From positions 1-25,556 of the forward strand of contig JBPCVY010000277.1 in assembly GCA_051010055.1 (NCBI GenBank): 25,556 nt of DNA, written 5' to 3'. How positions within the stretch are numbered: position 1 is the stretch's first letter; every line of letters starts with the position of its first letter. The notes beneath the pieces were generated by a model that was given only the letters and a program-made list of their open reading frames with translations, did no database searches and was not told the DNA's origin. This DNA is from CAJQND01 sp051010055. Lineage in GTDB: Bacteria > Pseudomonadota > Alphaproteobacteria > Rhizobiales > CAJQND01. The translations under genes and the position numbers were made by a program. This document shows positions 8,071-17,057 of this stretch, piece after piece.

Positions 8071-9255
8071 ATGGGTAATCGCGTACGAATTGTTCTTGGT
8101 TTGGCCCTGGGGCTGGCGCTTCTTGCCCCTGCGGCCAGCGGTGTTGCTTTGGCGGCTGAAGCTGCAAAGCAGCCGGCAAATAAGACGGAAACCGGCGAGA
8201 CCAAGAAGAAAAAGCCAACCGGCCAGCAACCAACACTGGTTGGGGTCGATGCCGTGCGCGAGGAGCCTCTTTCTCAAACTGTGCCAATTCTTGGCCGCCT
8301 TGTGTCGTTGCGTTCAGGTGAGGTATCGGCGGAAATTCCCGGCGCTGTGCACGTTCTCAATGTGGCAGTTGGCGATCACGTGAAAGAGGGTGATCTGATT
8401 GCCGAACTCGACAGCATAACGGCGCGCGCCCGCCTTGAGTTGTTGAGCGCTGAAATAAAGCAGGCAGAGGCGGATGTTGAGGCTTTTGAAGCTGAGTTTC
8501 AGCTCATCAGCCAGGATCTCGAACGCCAGACAAAGCTGAAAAAGTCCGGTGCCTTTTCCCGGGCGAAATTTGAAGACGCCATTCAAAAGGTTGCAAAGGC
8601 ACAGGCAAATATTTTACGTGCGAAAGCCACAATGGCAGCGCGTGAGGCAAACAAGCGCCTTACTGAAATCGTTCTTGAGAAAACAATTATCAAAGCACCT
8701 TATGACGGTGTGGTACTGCGCAAAATGACCGAACAGGGTAGTTATGTGAAAGCTGGCGATCCGGTCATTTCACTTATGGCGGATGAAAGCCTTGAGGTGG
8801 AGACAGATGTGCCCTCCAACCGTCTTGGTGGGCTTGTGCCGGGAACAAAAATTCCGCTGGTTCTGGAAGATAATTCCCGGCACTGGGCAACAGTGCGTTC
8901 CGTGCTGCCCACGGAAAACCCGATGACTAGAACGCGTCCGGTGCGGTTTTCGCCCATATTCGATGAAACCATGACTGGTCTTGCCAATGCACAGACCGTA
9001 ACGGTGGAAGTTCCGGTCGGCGCCCAACGTCAGGTCGTTACTGTGCACAAGGATGCCATCATCAAACGTGGCGGCGGCAGCGTTGTTTTTGTGGTTTCAG
9101 AAGACAAGGCCCAACCCCGAAAAATACAAATCGGCGAATCTGCCGGTGCGCGCGTTGAAGTGCTGGATGGCCTTTCTGTCGGCGAAGAAGTTGTGGTGCG
9201 CGGCAATGAACGGCTGCAGCCTGGAGCGCCGGTCATGATCAGAAAAGGGTCCTGA
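8071..9255 (+). CDS. RND efflux periplasmic adaptor (membrane fusion protein)
   Basis: 394-residue membrane-fusion protein that links an inner-membrane RND pump to an outer-membrane channel. The N-terminus carries a signal sequence (hydrophobic core at 7-24, likely cleavage near residue 29, ALAA/EAA), followed by a Lys-rich linker (about 47-51). A first lipoyl half (VAVGDHVKEGDLIAELDS, about 107-124) leads into a coiled-coil hairpin (about 125-205, Ala/Glu/Lys heptads). Then come the second lipoyl half (IIKAPYDGVVLRKMTEQGSY) and a beta-barrel domain ending QPGAPVMIRKG. There is no lipobox Cys, so it is probably tethered by partners or free in the periplasm. AGGGTG precedes the ATG. It is 27 bases from the pump gene. 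No outer-membrane factor gene is present nearby, so a distant TolC-like protein is presumably shared. Confidence 0.93.
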   Translation: MGNRVRIVLGLALGLALLAPAASGVALAAEAAKQPANKTETGETKKKKPTGQQPTLVGVDAVREEPLSQTVPILGRLVSLRSGEVSAEIPGAVHVLNVAVGDHVKEGDLIAELDSITARARLELLSAEIKQAEADVEAFEAEFQLISQDLERQTKLKKSGAFSRAKFEDAIQKVAKAQANILRAKATMAAREANKRLTEIVLEKTIIKAPYDGVVLRKMTEQGSYVKAGDPVISLMADESLEVETDVPSNRLGGLVPGTKIPLVLEDNSRHWATVRSVLPTENPMTRTRPVRFSPIFDETMTGLANAQTVTVEVPVGAQRQVVTVHKDAIIKRGGGSVVFVVSEDKAQPRKIQIGESAGARVEVLDGLSVGEEVVVRGNERLQPGAPVMIRKGS

Positions 9256-9282
9256 CCGCGTCTGGTCGGGCGCTGCGAAGCA

Positions 9283-12200
9283 ATGAACATCATCAAGATT
9301 TCCATCGAGCGGCCCATTGCGGTGATCTCCGCCGTGCTCATGGTTGTGATGTTCGGCCTTGTTGCCCTTCAGACAATTCCTATTCAGCTGACACCGGATG
9401 TAAACCGGCCGGTTATCACGCTCTACACCGTATGGCCGGGAGCCGCGCCGGCTGAAGTGGAGCGCGAAATCACCAACCGGCAGGAGGAGGTGCTGAAAGG
9501 CATTCCCGGCATGCAGTCGGTGGTGAGCAACTCCACGCGCGGTTCGGCCCGAGTAACACTTGAGTTCGACGTTGGCACAAATATGGACAGGGCCTTGTTG
9601 CTGGTTGCCAACCGGCTCGACAGGGTAACCGATTATCCAGAAGAAGCCGACGAGCCCACTTTGTCGCTGGCGGGAGCAGAAGACCAGCCCATTGCCTGGT
9701 TCATCATATCGCGCCTTGAAGGCAATGACCGGCCCATTCACGAATATGGAGACTTTCTCAATGACGTTGTGAAAGAGCGCATTGAGCGGGTACCGGGTGT
9801 TTCCGAGGTCTCCATCTTTGGCGGCAGTGAGAGGGAAATCCAGGTTATTGTCCGCCCTGAACAGCTTGCCCGCTATCAGCTAACCATTTCCCAGCTCACC
9901 AGAGCCCTCAGGGGTGCAAACATTGCCATTAGCGCCGGTAAGGTTGATGAGGGAAAGCGCAGCTATACGGTGCGCACGGAAGGCGAGCTGAACACGGTTG
10001 AGGCGGTGCAAGCGGTTGTTTTGCGCTCAGAGCGCGATACTGAAACCGGGCGAATTGGGCGCGTTACCGTTGGCGATGTGACGGACGTTCAGTTTGCGTT
10101 CAAAGAGCCGGGCTCGAAAATCCGCCAGCTTGGAATCCCGGCGCTGGCATTCAATGCCAAACGGGAAACCGGCGCCAACGTCATTGAGACCATGGAGGGG
10201 ATACGCGAGGCGGTGGATGATCTCAACGCCGGGCCTATCCCGAACGCCGACCTGAAGCTGGTGCAGGCCTATGACGAAACGGTCTACATTGAATCCGCGG
10301 TTGATCTGGTGCGCCAGAATATTTGGTATGGGGGCACGCTTGCCGCCATTATCTTGCTTTTGTTCTTGCGCTCGTGGCGGGCAACTTTAATTGTTTCCAT
10401 CGCCATTCCGGTTTCTGTTGTCGGCTCATTTGTGGCCATGGCTGCGCTTGGCCGCTCGCTGAATGTGATTTCCCTGGCCGGGCTTGCCTTTGCAGTCGGC
10501 ATGGTTGTGGATGCGGCCATTGTGGTGCTGGAGAATATTTTCCGGCTGCGCGAGCGCGGGAAACCCCCGGCAGAAGCTGCTTATGAAGGGGCATCGCAGG
10601 TTTGGGGCGCCGTGCTTGTCTCGGCGCTCACCACCGTAATGGTGTTCATTCCCATTTTGGTTATGAAACTGGAGTTGGGCCAGCTTTTCCGCGATATCGC
10701 GGTTGCTATTTCCGTTTCCGTACTTTTGTCCCTCATTGTCTCGGTGACCGTCTTGCCGGCGCTCGCAAGCCGGCTTTTAGCGGCAGCTTCCAGCACAAGT
10801 GACGGCAAGCTGAAACGCGTATTCCTTCCCGGCATCGACCATTTCGCCGGCGGGTTTGTCGCGGCCATTACAGGCTATGCCAGGCTGATGATCCGTTCAA
10901 AATTCCTGGCGTTTGTTTCCGTCGCGATGATCACCGCGATAACTACCTTCGGGGCCTGGAAATATCTGCCGGAACTGGAATATCTGCCGAACGGAAACCG
11001 TAATCTTGTGTTTGGCATTATCGTGCCGCCGCCAGGTTATAATCTCGAAACGACAACGACAATTGCAGAGAGTTTTGAGGAAGGCGTAAAGCCTTTGTGG
11101 GCCAGCGAAACCGGCCCGGAATCAAAACCCGGCGAACCACCGAAAATTGCCCGTTTCTTCTTCGTTGCCACACCCACGCGCACATTCATTGGCGCAGCGG
11201 CGGTGGATGCACAAAGGGCAGCAGAACTGCGCCGCCCGCTCAATGATTTGATGTTCCGCGAGCCCGGCACGTTCGGCGTGGTCAATCAGTCATCTATTTT
11301 CGGGCGCGGATTGGGTTCCAGCCGACAAATCGATCTTGATGTATCGGGGCCTGATCTTGAAACCATATTGGAAACGGCAACCCGTGCTGCCGGTCTCATA
11401 TTCCAGACCTTGCCTCTCAATGAAGGTAACAGTTTCAGACCGGTGCCGGGGCTTGAACTGGGCGCGCCGGAGATCCGGGTTGTCCCGGACAGGACAAAGC
11501 TTGCAGATGCTGGCGTCACCGCCCTGGAACTTGGCCAGTCCATTGATGCCTTCAATGACGGGCTGCGGGTGGCGGAAGTCACGGTTGGTTCTGACCGGCT
11601 GGATCTCATGTTGAAGGGCGCTGAAGATCAGGTAACCGCAACGCAAGGCATTGCCAGCCTGCCGGTGGTCACCATGCAGGGGCATATCTTGCCCGTATCC
11701 TCGCTTGCCGGTGTAAACCTTACCGCCGGGCCGACAGAGCTGCGCCACAAGGAGCGCAACCGGACCGTCACTTTGCTGATTACGCCGCGTGATGACCTGG
11801 CCCTTGAGCGGGCACTTAATCTCATCCGCTCTAACGTTATTGAAGAGCTCGAAAGACAAGGACTGCCCAATGGTGTGCGGCTGAGCCTTTCCGGCACCGC
11901 GGACAAACTGAACCAAACATGGACGGCCATGCGCGGGCAGCTGCTGATTTCGCTCATCATTGTTTATCTCGTGATGGCGGTTCTGTTTGAAAGCTTCATC
12001 TACCCGCTGATAATTCTCTTGTCTGTTCCGTTGGCGGCTGCCGGCGGGGTTGGCGGGCTTGCCATTTTGAACATGTATGTGTTTCAGAAGCTCGACATGC
12101 TGACCATGCTCGGGTTCATCATTCTCATTGGCATTGTGGTGAACAATGCCATCTTGCTTGTGCACCAAACCCTCTTTCACATCAGATCGGAAGGAATAGC

Positions 12201-12486
12201 GGCCGGTGATGCTATTGTGGAAGCAACCCGCAACCGCATACGCCCCATCTTCATGTCAACGCTGACATCGGTTTTCGGCATGTTGCCGCTGGTTGTCCTT
12301 CCAGGTGCGGGCTCTGAGCTCTACAGGGGACTTGGCTCTGTGGTTGTTGGTGGATTATCGCTGTCAGCGCTGCTGACGCTGCTGGTTATTCCGCCAATGC
12401 TTTCGATGCTGGTCGGGCCGCTTGAAGCGCGCTCACAGGCCCGGCGTCAGGCCCGGGAAACCTTCTCCGGCGCCCCGGCGGAATAG
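9283..12486 (+). CDS. RND-family efflux pump, inner-membrane subunit (AcrB-like)
   Basis: 1067-residue proton-driven resistance-nodulation-division transporter with the usual duplicated layout: one N-terminal helix (about 13-30), a large periplasmic loop, six helices, a second periplasmic loop and five further helices. Family motifs include TVWPGAAPAEVEREI near 47-61. The TM4 segment GMVVDAAIVVLENIF has D410 in place, but the second Asp of the AcrB pair is A411. In TM10 (GIVVNNAILLVH) the position of the AcrB lysine is N954. A reduced proton-relay set like this occurs in other RND branches, including CusA-type pumps with a VDAAIV motif. The gene follows its adaptor and ends 12 bases before the converging gltX stop. 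Substrates cannot be read from the sequence; the linked GST and desaturase suggest hydrophobic or electrophilic compounds, which is inference. Confidence 0.95.
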   Translation: MNIIKISIERPIAVISAVLMVVMFGLVALQTIPIQLTPDVNRPVITLYTVWPGAAPAEVEREITNRQEEVLKGIPGMQSVVSNSTRGSARVTLEFDVGTNMDRALLLVANRLDRVTDYPEEADEPTLSLAGAEDQPIAWFIISRLEGNDRPIHEYGDFLNDVVKERIERVPGVSEVSIFGGSEREIQVIVRPEQLARYQLTISQLTRALRGANIAISAGKVDEGKRSYTVRTEGELNTVEAVQAVVLRSERDTETGRIGRVTVGDVTDVQFAFKEPGSKIRQLGIPALAFNAKRETGANVIETMEGIREAVDDLNAGPIPNADLKLVQAYDETVYIESAVDLVRQNIWYGGTLAAIILLLFLRSWRATLIVSIAIPVSVVGSFVAMAALGRSLNVISLAGLAFAVGMVVDAAIVVLENIFRLRERGKPPAEAAYEGASQVWGAVLVSALTTVMVFIPILVMKLELGQLFRDIAVAISVSVLLSLIVSVTVLPALASRLLAAASSTSDGKLKRVFLPGIDHFAGGFVAAITGYARLMIRSKFLAFVSVAMITAITTFGAWKYLPELEYLPNGNRNLVFGIIVPPPGYNLETTTTIAESFEEGVKPLWASETGPESKPGEPPKIARFFFVATPTRTFIGAAAVDAQRAAELRRPLNDLMFREPGTFGVVNQSSIFGRGLGSSRQIDLDVSGPDLETILETATRAAGLIFQTLPLNEGNSFRPVPGLELGAPEIRVVPDRTKLADAGVTALELGQSIDAFNDGLRVAEVTVGSDRLDLMLKGAEDQVTATQGIASLPVVTMQGHILPVSSLAGVNLTAGPTELRHKERNRTVTLLITPRDDLALERALNLIRSNVIEELERQGLPNGVRLSLSGTADKLNQTWTAMRGQLLISLIIVYLVMAVLFESFIYPLIILLSVPLAAAGGVGGLAILNMYVFQKLDMLTMLGFIILIGIVVNNAILLVHQTLFHIRSEGIAAGDAIVEATRNRIRPIFMSTLTSVFGMLPLVVLPGAGSELYRGLGSVVVGGLSLSALLTLLVIPPMLSMLVGPLEARSQARRQARETFSGAPAE

Positions 12487-12498
12487 TACTGCGCTCAC

Positions 12499-13833
12499 TT
12501 ACCCTATTAGGCGGGCTGCAGCCTTCTTACGCCCGATAAGCGGCAGGAGGGCGGCCAGTTCGGGGCCGTGATCGCGTCCGGTAAGCGCCTTGCGCAAAGG
12601 CTTAAAGAGCGCTTTGCCCTTGCGGCCCGTTGCCTCTTTCACAGCGCTCGTCCAGGTGCGCCAGGTATCTCCTGACCAGGGTTCCGGCGGTAATAGCGAA
12701 AGGGCGGTTTCGCAAAACTCTGCGTCCTCAGGGGCAATTTCAGGGGTGATTTCACCCTCCACCACGGCCCACCAATTTTGCGCATCCTCAAGACGCTCAA
12801 TGTTGCCGCGCACTGCGTTCCAGAATGCTTCACCGCCGCCAACGCCCAGTTTTTCCAGCCTTTCGGCCACATCACCATGCTCAAGTATATGAAGCAGTTT
12901 GGTATTGAGGCCTTTAAGCTCGCTTTCATCAAAACGGGCTGGTGCGCGCGAAAGTTTTGTTAAATCAAACAGATCAACAAGCTCGTCCATTGTCCGATGC
13001 GGTGCTACAGGGTCGGATGTGCCGATGGTTGCCGCGTGACTGGCCACCGCCATCGCCTCAAGGCCCTCATCGCGCAGGGCGCCGATGGATAGGGCGCCAA
13101 AGCGCTTTGACAGGCCCTGGCCATCTGCGCCGGTAAGCAAGTTGTGATGGGCAAATTCCGGGGGCATAGCGCCGAGCGCCTTGAACAGCTGGATTTGCAC
13201 GCCCGTATTGGCCACATGGTCTTCGCCGCGAATAACGTGGGTGATGCCAAAATCAATATCATCGGTTACCGAGGGCAGGGTGTAGAGGTAGGTGCCATCG
13301 GCCCGGCTCAGCACCGGGTCAGAAAGGCTGGCCGCATCAATCGACTGCTCGCCCCTAATGAGGTCATTCCAAGTTACCGTTTCGTGGTCGAGTAAGAACC
13401 GCCAGTGAGGCTTGCGGCCTTCGGCTTCAAGAGCTGCCTTTTCATCGTCGGAAAGATTAAGCCCCGCTCGGTCATAAACAGGGGGCAGGCCGCGCAGTCT
13501 CTGTCGCTTGCGTTTGGTATCCAGCTCTTCCTGCGTTTCATAGCAGGCATAAAGCCGGCCAGCTGCGCGCAACAGATCAGCCACTTTGTCATAGCGCCCG
13601 AACCGTTCTGACTGGCGGGCGATTTCATCGGGCGGTGTACCGAGCCAGATAAGGTCGCGCTCAATCGCTTCGGCATATTCTTTTTTGGAACGCTCCAGGT
13701 CAGTGTCATCAAACCGCAGGAGGTTCGTGCCCTTTTGCCTTTTGGCAAACAGCCAGTTGAGCAGGGCCGTGCGGGCGTTGCCGACGTGAATGAGCCCGGT
13801 AGGTGAGGGGGCAAAACGTGTTTTTACGGTCAT
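12499..13833 (-). CDS. gltX: Glutamate--tRNA ligase (class I, alphaproteobacterial GltX2-like)
   Basis: 444-residue cytoplasmic class I aminoacyl-tRNA synthetase that attaches glutamate to tRNA. The start MTVKTRFAPSPTGLIHVGN contains the HIGH-equivalent motif in the form HVGN (16-19). The KMSKS-equivalent is GLSKR (240-244), with Gly at the usual first Lys. RFDDTD (40-45) and GEDHVANT (203-210) are the amino-acid and ATP-site motifs. The region after YACYET lacks the Cys set of zinc-binding GluRS enzymes. It is somewhat short compared with the roughly 470-residue primary GluRS. Alphaproteobacteria commonly have two GluRS genes, and this looks like the second type, so the tRNA specificity (Glu or also Gln) is open. 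The start overlaps the nadE stop by ATGA, indicating translational coupling. Confidence 0.93.
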   Translation of the reverse strand: MTVKTRFAPSPTGLIHVGNARTALLNWLFAKRQKGTNLLRFDDTDLERSKKEYAEAIERDLIWLGTPPDEIARQSERFGRYDKVADLLRAAGRLYACYETQEELDTKRKRQRLRGLPPVYDRAGLNLSDDEKAALEAEGRKPHWRFLLDHETVTWNDLIRGEQSIDAASLSDPVLSRADGTYLYTLPSVTDDIDFGITHVIRGEDHVANTGVQIQLFKALGAMPPEFAHHNLLTGADGQGLSKRFGALSIGALRDEGLEAMAVASHAATIGTSDPVAPHRTMDELVDLFDLTKLSRAPARFDESELKGLNTKLLHILEHGDVAERLEKLGVGGGEAFWNAVRGNIERLEDAQNWWAVVEGEITPEIAPEDAEFCETALSLLPPEPWSGDTWRTWTSAVKEATGRKGKALFKPLRKALTGRDHGPELAALLPLIGRKKAAARLIG

Positions 13834-15506
13834 TTGGTAATCCGGTCCCGGAAGGCGTTGACGATTGGATAGCGCCTGTCGCGGCCAAAATTCTTTTGCG
13901 TTAATCTCACGCCAGGCGCTGCCTGCCGGCGTTTGTACTCGGCGATGTAGAGCAAGTGCTCAATGCGCTCCACCAGCGCGCGGTCATGTCCACGTGCTGC
14001 AATCTCTTCCACCGATTGCTCGTTCTCGACCAGGCCGTTGAGAATATCGTCAAGCGCGTCATAAGGCGGCAAGCTGTCCTGATCGGTCTGGTCTTCGCGC
14101 AGCTCTGCAGATGGTGCCTTGGTGATGATGCGCTCCGGGATAACCCGGGTTTCGGGGCCAAGACAGTTTTTCGGCCGAACCTGGTTGCGCCAGTTCGAAA
14201 GGGCATAAACTTGCGTCTTGTAAAGGTCTTTTATGGGGTTGAAGCCGCCGTTCATGTCTCCGTAGAGAGTCGCGTATCCAACTGAAACTTCTGACTTATT
14301 TCCTGTGGTCACCACCATTGATCCGAACTTGTTCGAGATCGCCATCAAGATGGTGCCCCGCGCCCGGCTTTGAATGTTCTCCTCGGTGACATCTACCTCA
14401 AGGCCATCGAACAAAGGCGCCAGCACATGGTTGAACCCTTCAACGGGTTCTGCAATGGGAATGACATCAAAACGCACGCCAAGTGCATCTGCGCAATCCG
14501 TGGCATCTTCGATGGATTCAGGCGCCGTGTACTGGTAGGGCATCATGATGCAGTGGACTTTTTCAGGCCCCAGAGCATCGACTGCGATGGCTGCACAGAT
14601 GGCAGAATCGATGCCGCCGGAAAGGCCCAAAACCACACCTGGAAATCCGATTTTGCCCACATAATCGCGAAGGCCCTGCACGCAAGCCAGAAAAATGGAC
14701 TCTAGGCCTTCTTCTATGGGAGCTGGAATTTGTTTGGTGCATTTCCAACCATCAGCAGTGCGTGTCCACTCAGTGGCTGTAACCACTTCTTCGAATGCCG
14801 GCAGCTGAACAGCAAGTGTGCAGTCTGAATTCAGGACGAATGAGCCACCATCAAACACCAGCTCATCCTGGCCGCCAACCTGATTGAGATAGGCAATTGG
14901 CAGGCCCGTCTCCGTAATGCGTGAGACAACGATATTGAGGCGTACATCCTGTTTGTCGGACTCAAAGGGCGAACCATTGGGCACCAGCAGAAGCTCTGCA
15001 GCGGTTTCCTCAAGGCACTCGCACACTTCGTCGGTCCAGATATCTTCGCAAATTGGAACACCAATGCGCACACCGCGGAAGTTTACCGGGCCTGGGAGGG
15101 GCCCCGTTTGAAAAACGCGCTTTTCATCGAATGGGCCATAGTTGGGCAAGTCATACTTGTGGCGGACGGCCTGCACCTTGCCGTGGTCAAGCAATGCAAC
15201 CGAATTGAACAACCGGCCTTCTTCAGCCCACGGCGTGCCGATAATTATGCCGGGCCCGCCATCTGCGGTTTCCGTTGCAAGCTCCTCGACAGCTTTTTGC
15301 GCGGATATCTGAAATACCGGCTTCAGCACCAGGTCTTCCGGCGGATAGCCTGAAACAAACAGCTCAGATAGCAGCACGAGATCGGCGCCCAGTTCAGCCG
15401 CCTTGGCACGGGCACCTCGTGCTTTTTCAATGTTTCCGGCAATGTCGCCGACGCGGGGGTTTAATTGCGCCAGCGCAATCACCAATCTATCAGGAGCGCT
15501 CGTCAT
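13830..15506 (-). CDS. nadE: Glutamine-dependent NAD+ synthetase
   Basis: Cytoplasmic two-domain enzyme that makes NAD from deamido-NAD, ATP and glutamine, the last step of NAD synthesis. The N-terminal nitrilase-type glutaminase domain has its triad at E48 (LLSELFVSGYPPEDL), K117 (RHKYDLPNYG) and C153 (VPICEDIW). The C-terminal synthetase domain has the pyrophosphatase loop GLSGGIDSA (SGGIDS at 296-301), then TGNKSEVSVGYATLYGDMNGG and a C-terminal PIVNAFRD. I chose the ATG at 15506 (MTSAPDRLVIALAQLNP, 558 residues). It begins right at the conserved glutaminase core, whereas an upstream in-frame start at 15533 is only a TTG with no clear ribosome site. All catalytic residues are present. It is the first gene of a pair with gltX. 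Confidence 0.95.
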   Translation of the reverse strand: MTSAPDRLVIALAQLNPRVGDIAGNIEKARGARAKAAELGADLVLLSELFVSGYPPEDLVLKPVFQISAQKAVEELATETADGGPGIIIGTPWAEEGRLFNSVALLDHGKVQAVRHKYDLPNYGPFDEKRVFQTGPLPGPVNFRGVRIGVPICEDIWTDEVCECLEETAAELLLVPNGSPFESDKQDVRLNIVVSRITETGLPIAYLNQVGGQDELVFDGGSFVLNSDCTLAVQLPAFEEVVTATEWTRTADGWKCTKQIPAPIEEGLESIFLACVQGLRDYVGKIGFPGVVLGLSGGIDSAICAAIAVDALGPEKVHCIMMPYQYTAPESIEDATDCADALGVRFDVIPIAEPVEGFNHVLAPLFDGLEVDVTEENIQSRARGTILMAISNKFGSMVVTTGNKSEVSVGYATLYGDMNGGFNPIKDLYKTQVYALSNWRNQVRPKNCLGPETRVIPERIITKAPSAELREDQTDQDSLPPYDALDDILNGLVENEQSVEEIAARGHDRALVERIEHLLYIAEYKRRQAAPGVRLTQKNFGRDRRYPIVNAFRDRITK

Positions 15507-15673
15507 GGCCGCTTCATAGAACAAAAATAACAATCTTCAAACCATAATGGTTTGCTATGAGCAACTGCATCTCTATGAGCCGATGTTCGCCGTTCCCTCA
15601 TGGCAGCGGGTTTGCTAAAAGAAGAGCAAGTTTGGTTCTGCTAATTATTTGAATTTTGAATTTGGAGGTTCGT

Positions 15674-16579
15674 ATGCGTTGGAGAAAAGGTCCCCGCAGC
15701 GACAATATAGAAGACCGGCGCGGCGCTGGCGGCGGAACAGGATTTCCCGGCGGCTTCAGGGTGCCCATGGGCGGCAAGCGTGGTGGCATGGGCATCGGCA
15801 CCATCCTTATCATTCTTGTGGTTATGTGGTTGTTTGGCGGCAATCTTGGATCGCTGTTTGGCCCAAGTGGCCCAGCCGTAGAAACACCACAGCAAACCCA
15901 GCAGGCTCCTCAATCCGGCGGATCCAATGTGGCCGAAGACGAGATGAAACAGTTCGTTTCCGCCGTTTTGGGTTCAACGGAAGAGGTTTGGCACAAGATT
16001 TTCCAGGGAATAGGACGGAATTATCGTGAGCCCAAGCTGGTTCTGTTCACCAACTATGTGCGCTCTGCCTGCGGAATGGCGCAATCGGCCATGGGCCCGT
16101 TCTATTGTCCGCGTGATGGCAAGGTCTATATCGACCTTTCCTTCTACCGGGACATGAAGCGCAAGCTCGGCGCGCCGGGAGATTTTGCGCAAGCCTATGT
16201 AATCGCCCACGAAGTGGGCCACCACGTGCAAAACCTTTTCGGGATAGCGAAAAAGGTAACCAATGCCCGTATGCGCGTGAGTAAGGCACAAGGCAATGAA
16301 CTTTCCGTACGCATGGAACTGCAAGCGGACTGTTTTGCCGGCGTGTGGGCGAACAATGCCCAGCGCATGCGCAACATCCTTGAAGCGGGCGATATTGAAG
16401 AGGGGTTGAATGCAGCTAGCGCCATTGGTGATGACCGCTTGCAAAAGCGCCAAACCGGTTACGTCGTGCCGGAAAGCTTCACCCATGGCACCTCTGCTCA
16501 GCGCGTGCGCTGGTTCAAACGCGGTCTGCAGGCAGGAGACATAAAAGTGTGTGACACCTTCCAGGCACGCCAGCTGTAG
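15674..16579 (+). CDS. ypfJ: Putative neutral zinc metallopeptidase, YpfJ family
   Basis: 301-residue membrane-anchored protein of the YpfJ neutral zinc-metallopeptidase family. After a Gly/Arg-rich cytoplasmic start (RWRKGPRSDNIEDRRG) there is one membrane helix (about 42-55), a Gln/Pro linker, then the peptidase domain. That domain has HEVGHH at 179-184 and a downstream ELQADCFAGVWAN segment that would supply the glutamate ligand. GPFYCPRDGKVYIDLSFY is the other family hallmark. The ATG at 15674 is chosen because a strong GGAGG lies 5 bases upstream (15664-15668); the longer frame would need a TTG at 15656. Substrates of this family are unknown as far as I know. It is divergent from nadE, and the PaaI-type thioesterase follows 14 bases later. 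Confidence 0.93.
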   Translation: MRWRKGPRSDNIEDRRGAGGGTGFPGGFRVPMGGKRGGMGIGTILIILVVMWLFGGNLGSLFGPSGPAVETPQQTQQAPQSGGSNVAEDEMKQFVSAVLGSTEEVWHKIFQGIGRNYREPKLVLFTNYVRSACGMAQSAMGPFYCPRDGKVYIDLSFYRDMKRKLGAPGDFAQAYVIAHEVGHHVQNLFGIAKKVTNARMRVSKAQGNELSVRMELQADCFAGVWANNAQRMRNILEAGDIEEGLNAASAIGDDRLQKRQTGYVVPESFTHGTSAQRVRWFKRGLQAGDIKVCDTFQARQL

Positions 16580-16593
16580 GGCACTTCAATTAC

Positions 16594-17010
16594 ATGAGGG
16601 GCATTTCCATCATAGAGGCAGAACAAATCCTGGCGGAGAATTTCGCCGACTGGATTCATGATCTGAACTTGCAAATTGTGGAAATATCAGCAACGCAAGC
16701 AACTCTGGAATTGCCGTTCAACGAGCGCTTGTGCCGGGTTGGCGGCATGATTTGCGGCCAGTCGCTCGTTTCCGCTGCAGATACATCGATGGTGATTGCG
16801 GTTTGTTCCGCTTTGGGGGGCTTCAAGCCCCTTGGCACGGTCGATCTGACCTCAAATTTCATGCGCCCTATCTTGTCTGAAGATGTACAGCTGAAGGCGA
16901 AAATCATGCGCCTTGGCCGGACAATGGCGTTTTGCAATACAGAGATTTCAGGAAAAGAAAGCGGCAAACAATGCGCCTTCGCAACTGGCACATTCGCATT
17001 GCCTGCCTAG
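16594..17010 (+). CDS. PaaI-family (hotdog) thioesterase
   Basis: 138-residue single hotdog-fold domain of the PaaI/acyl-CoA thioesterase group. The line ERLCRVGGMICGQSLVSAADTSM (about 44-66) is the helix region with the family's usual GG.I.G..L..AADT pattern, with an Asp at the catalytic position. It is followed by LGTVDLTSNFMRPI and the C-terminal strands ending in ATGTFALPA. Such proteins hydrolyse acyl-CoA or related thioesters as multimers in the cytoplasm. The specific acyl substrate cannot be assigned. The start at 16594 has no strong ribosome site and lies 14 bases after the YpfJ-like stop, so it may rely on upstream translation. The aldo/keto reductase gene follows after 47 bases. 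Confidence 0.88.
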   Translation: MRGISIIEAEQILAENFADWIHDLNLQIVEISATQATLELPFNERLCRVGGMICGQSLVSAADTSMVIAVCSALGGFKPLGTVDLTSNFMRPILSEDVQLKAKIMRLGRTMAFCNTEISGKESGKQCAFATGTFALPA

Positions 17011-17057
17011 GGTCAAGGCCGGTCCGGCCATTTTTCATGTCTGGGAGTTGAAAAAAC

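Noticed and set aside
9097..9741. Minus-strand open frame of 214 codons across the RND adaptor/pump junction
   Set aside because: It overlaps two confident genes, and its product shows no recognisable motif.
11290..12180. Long minus-strand open frame (296 codons) opposite the RND pump gene
   Set aside because: It lies wholly inside a well-supported RND gene. Its translation is rich in His, Gln, Arg and Asn with no domain, typical of an antisense shadow.
12514..12523. Palindrome GGCTGCAGCC near the converging ends of the RND and gltX genes
   Set aside because: Lies within the gltX coding end; only ten bases, with no following T-run, so it is not a supported bidirectional terminator.
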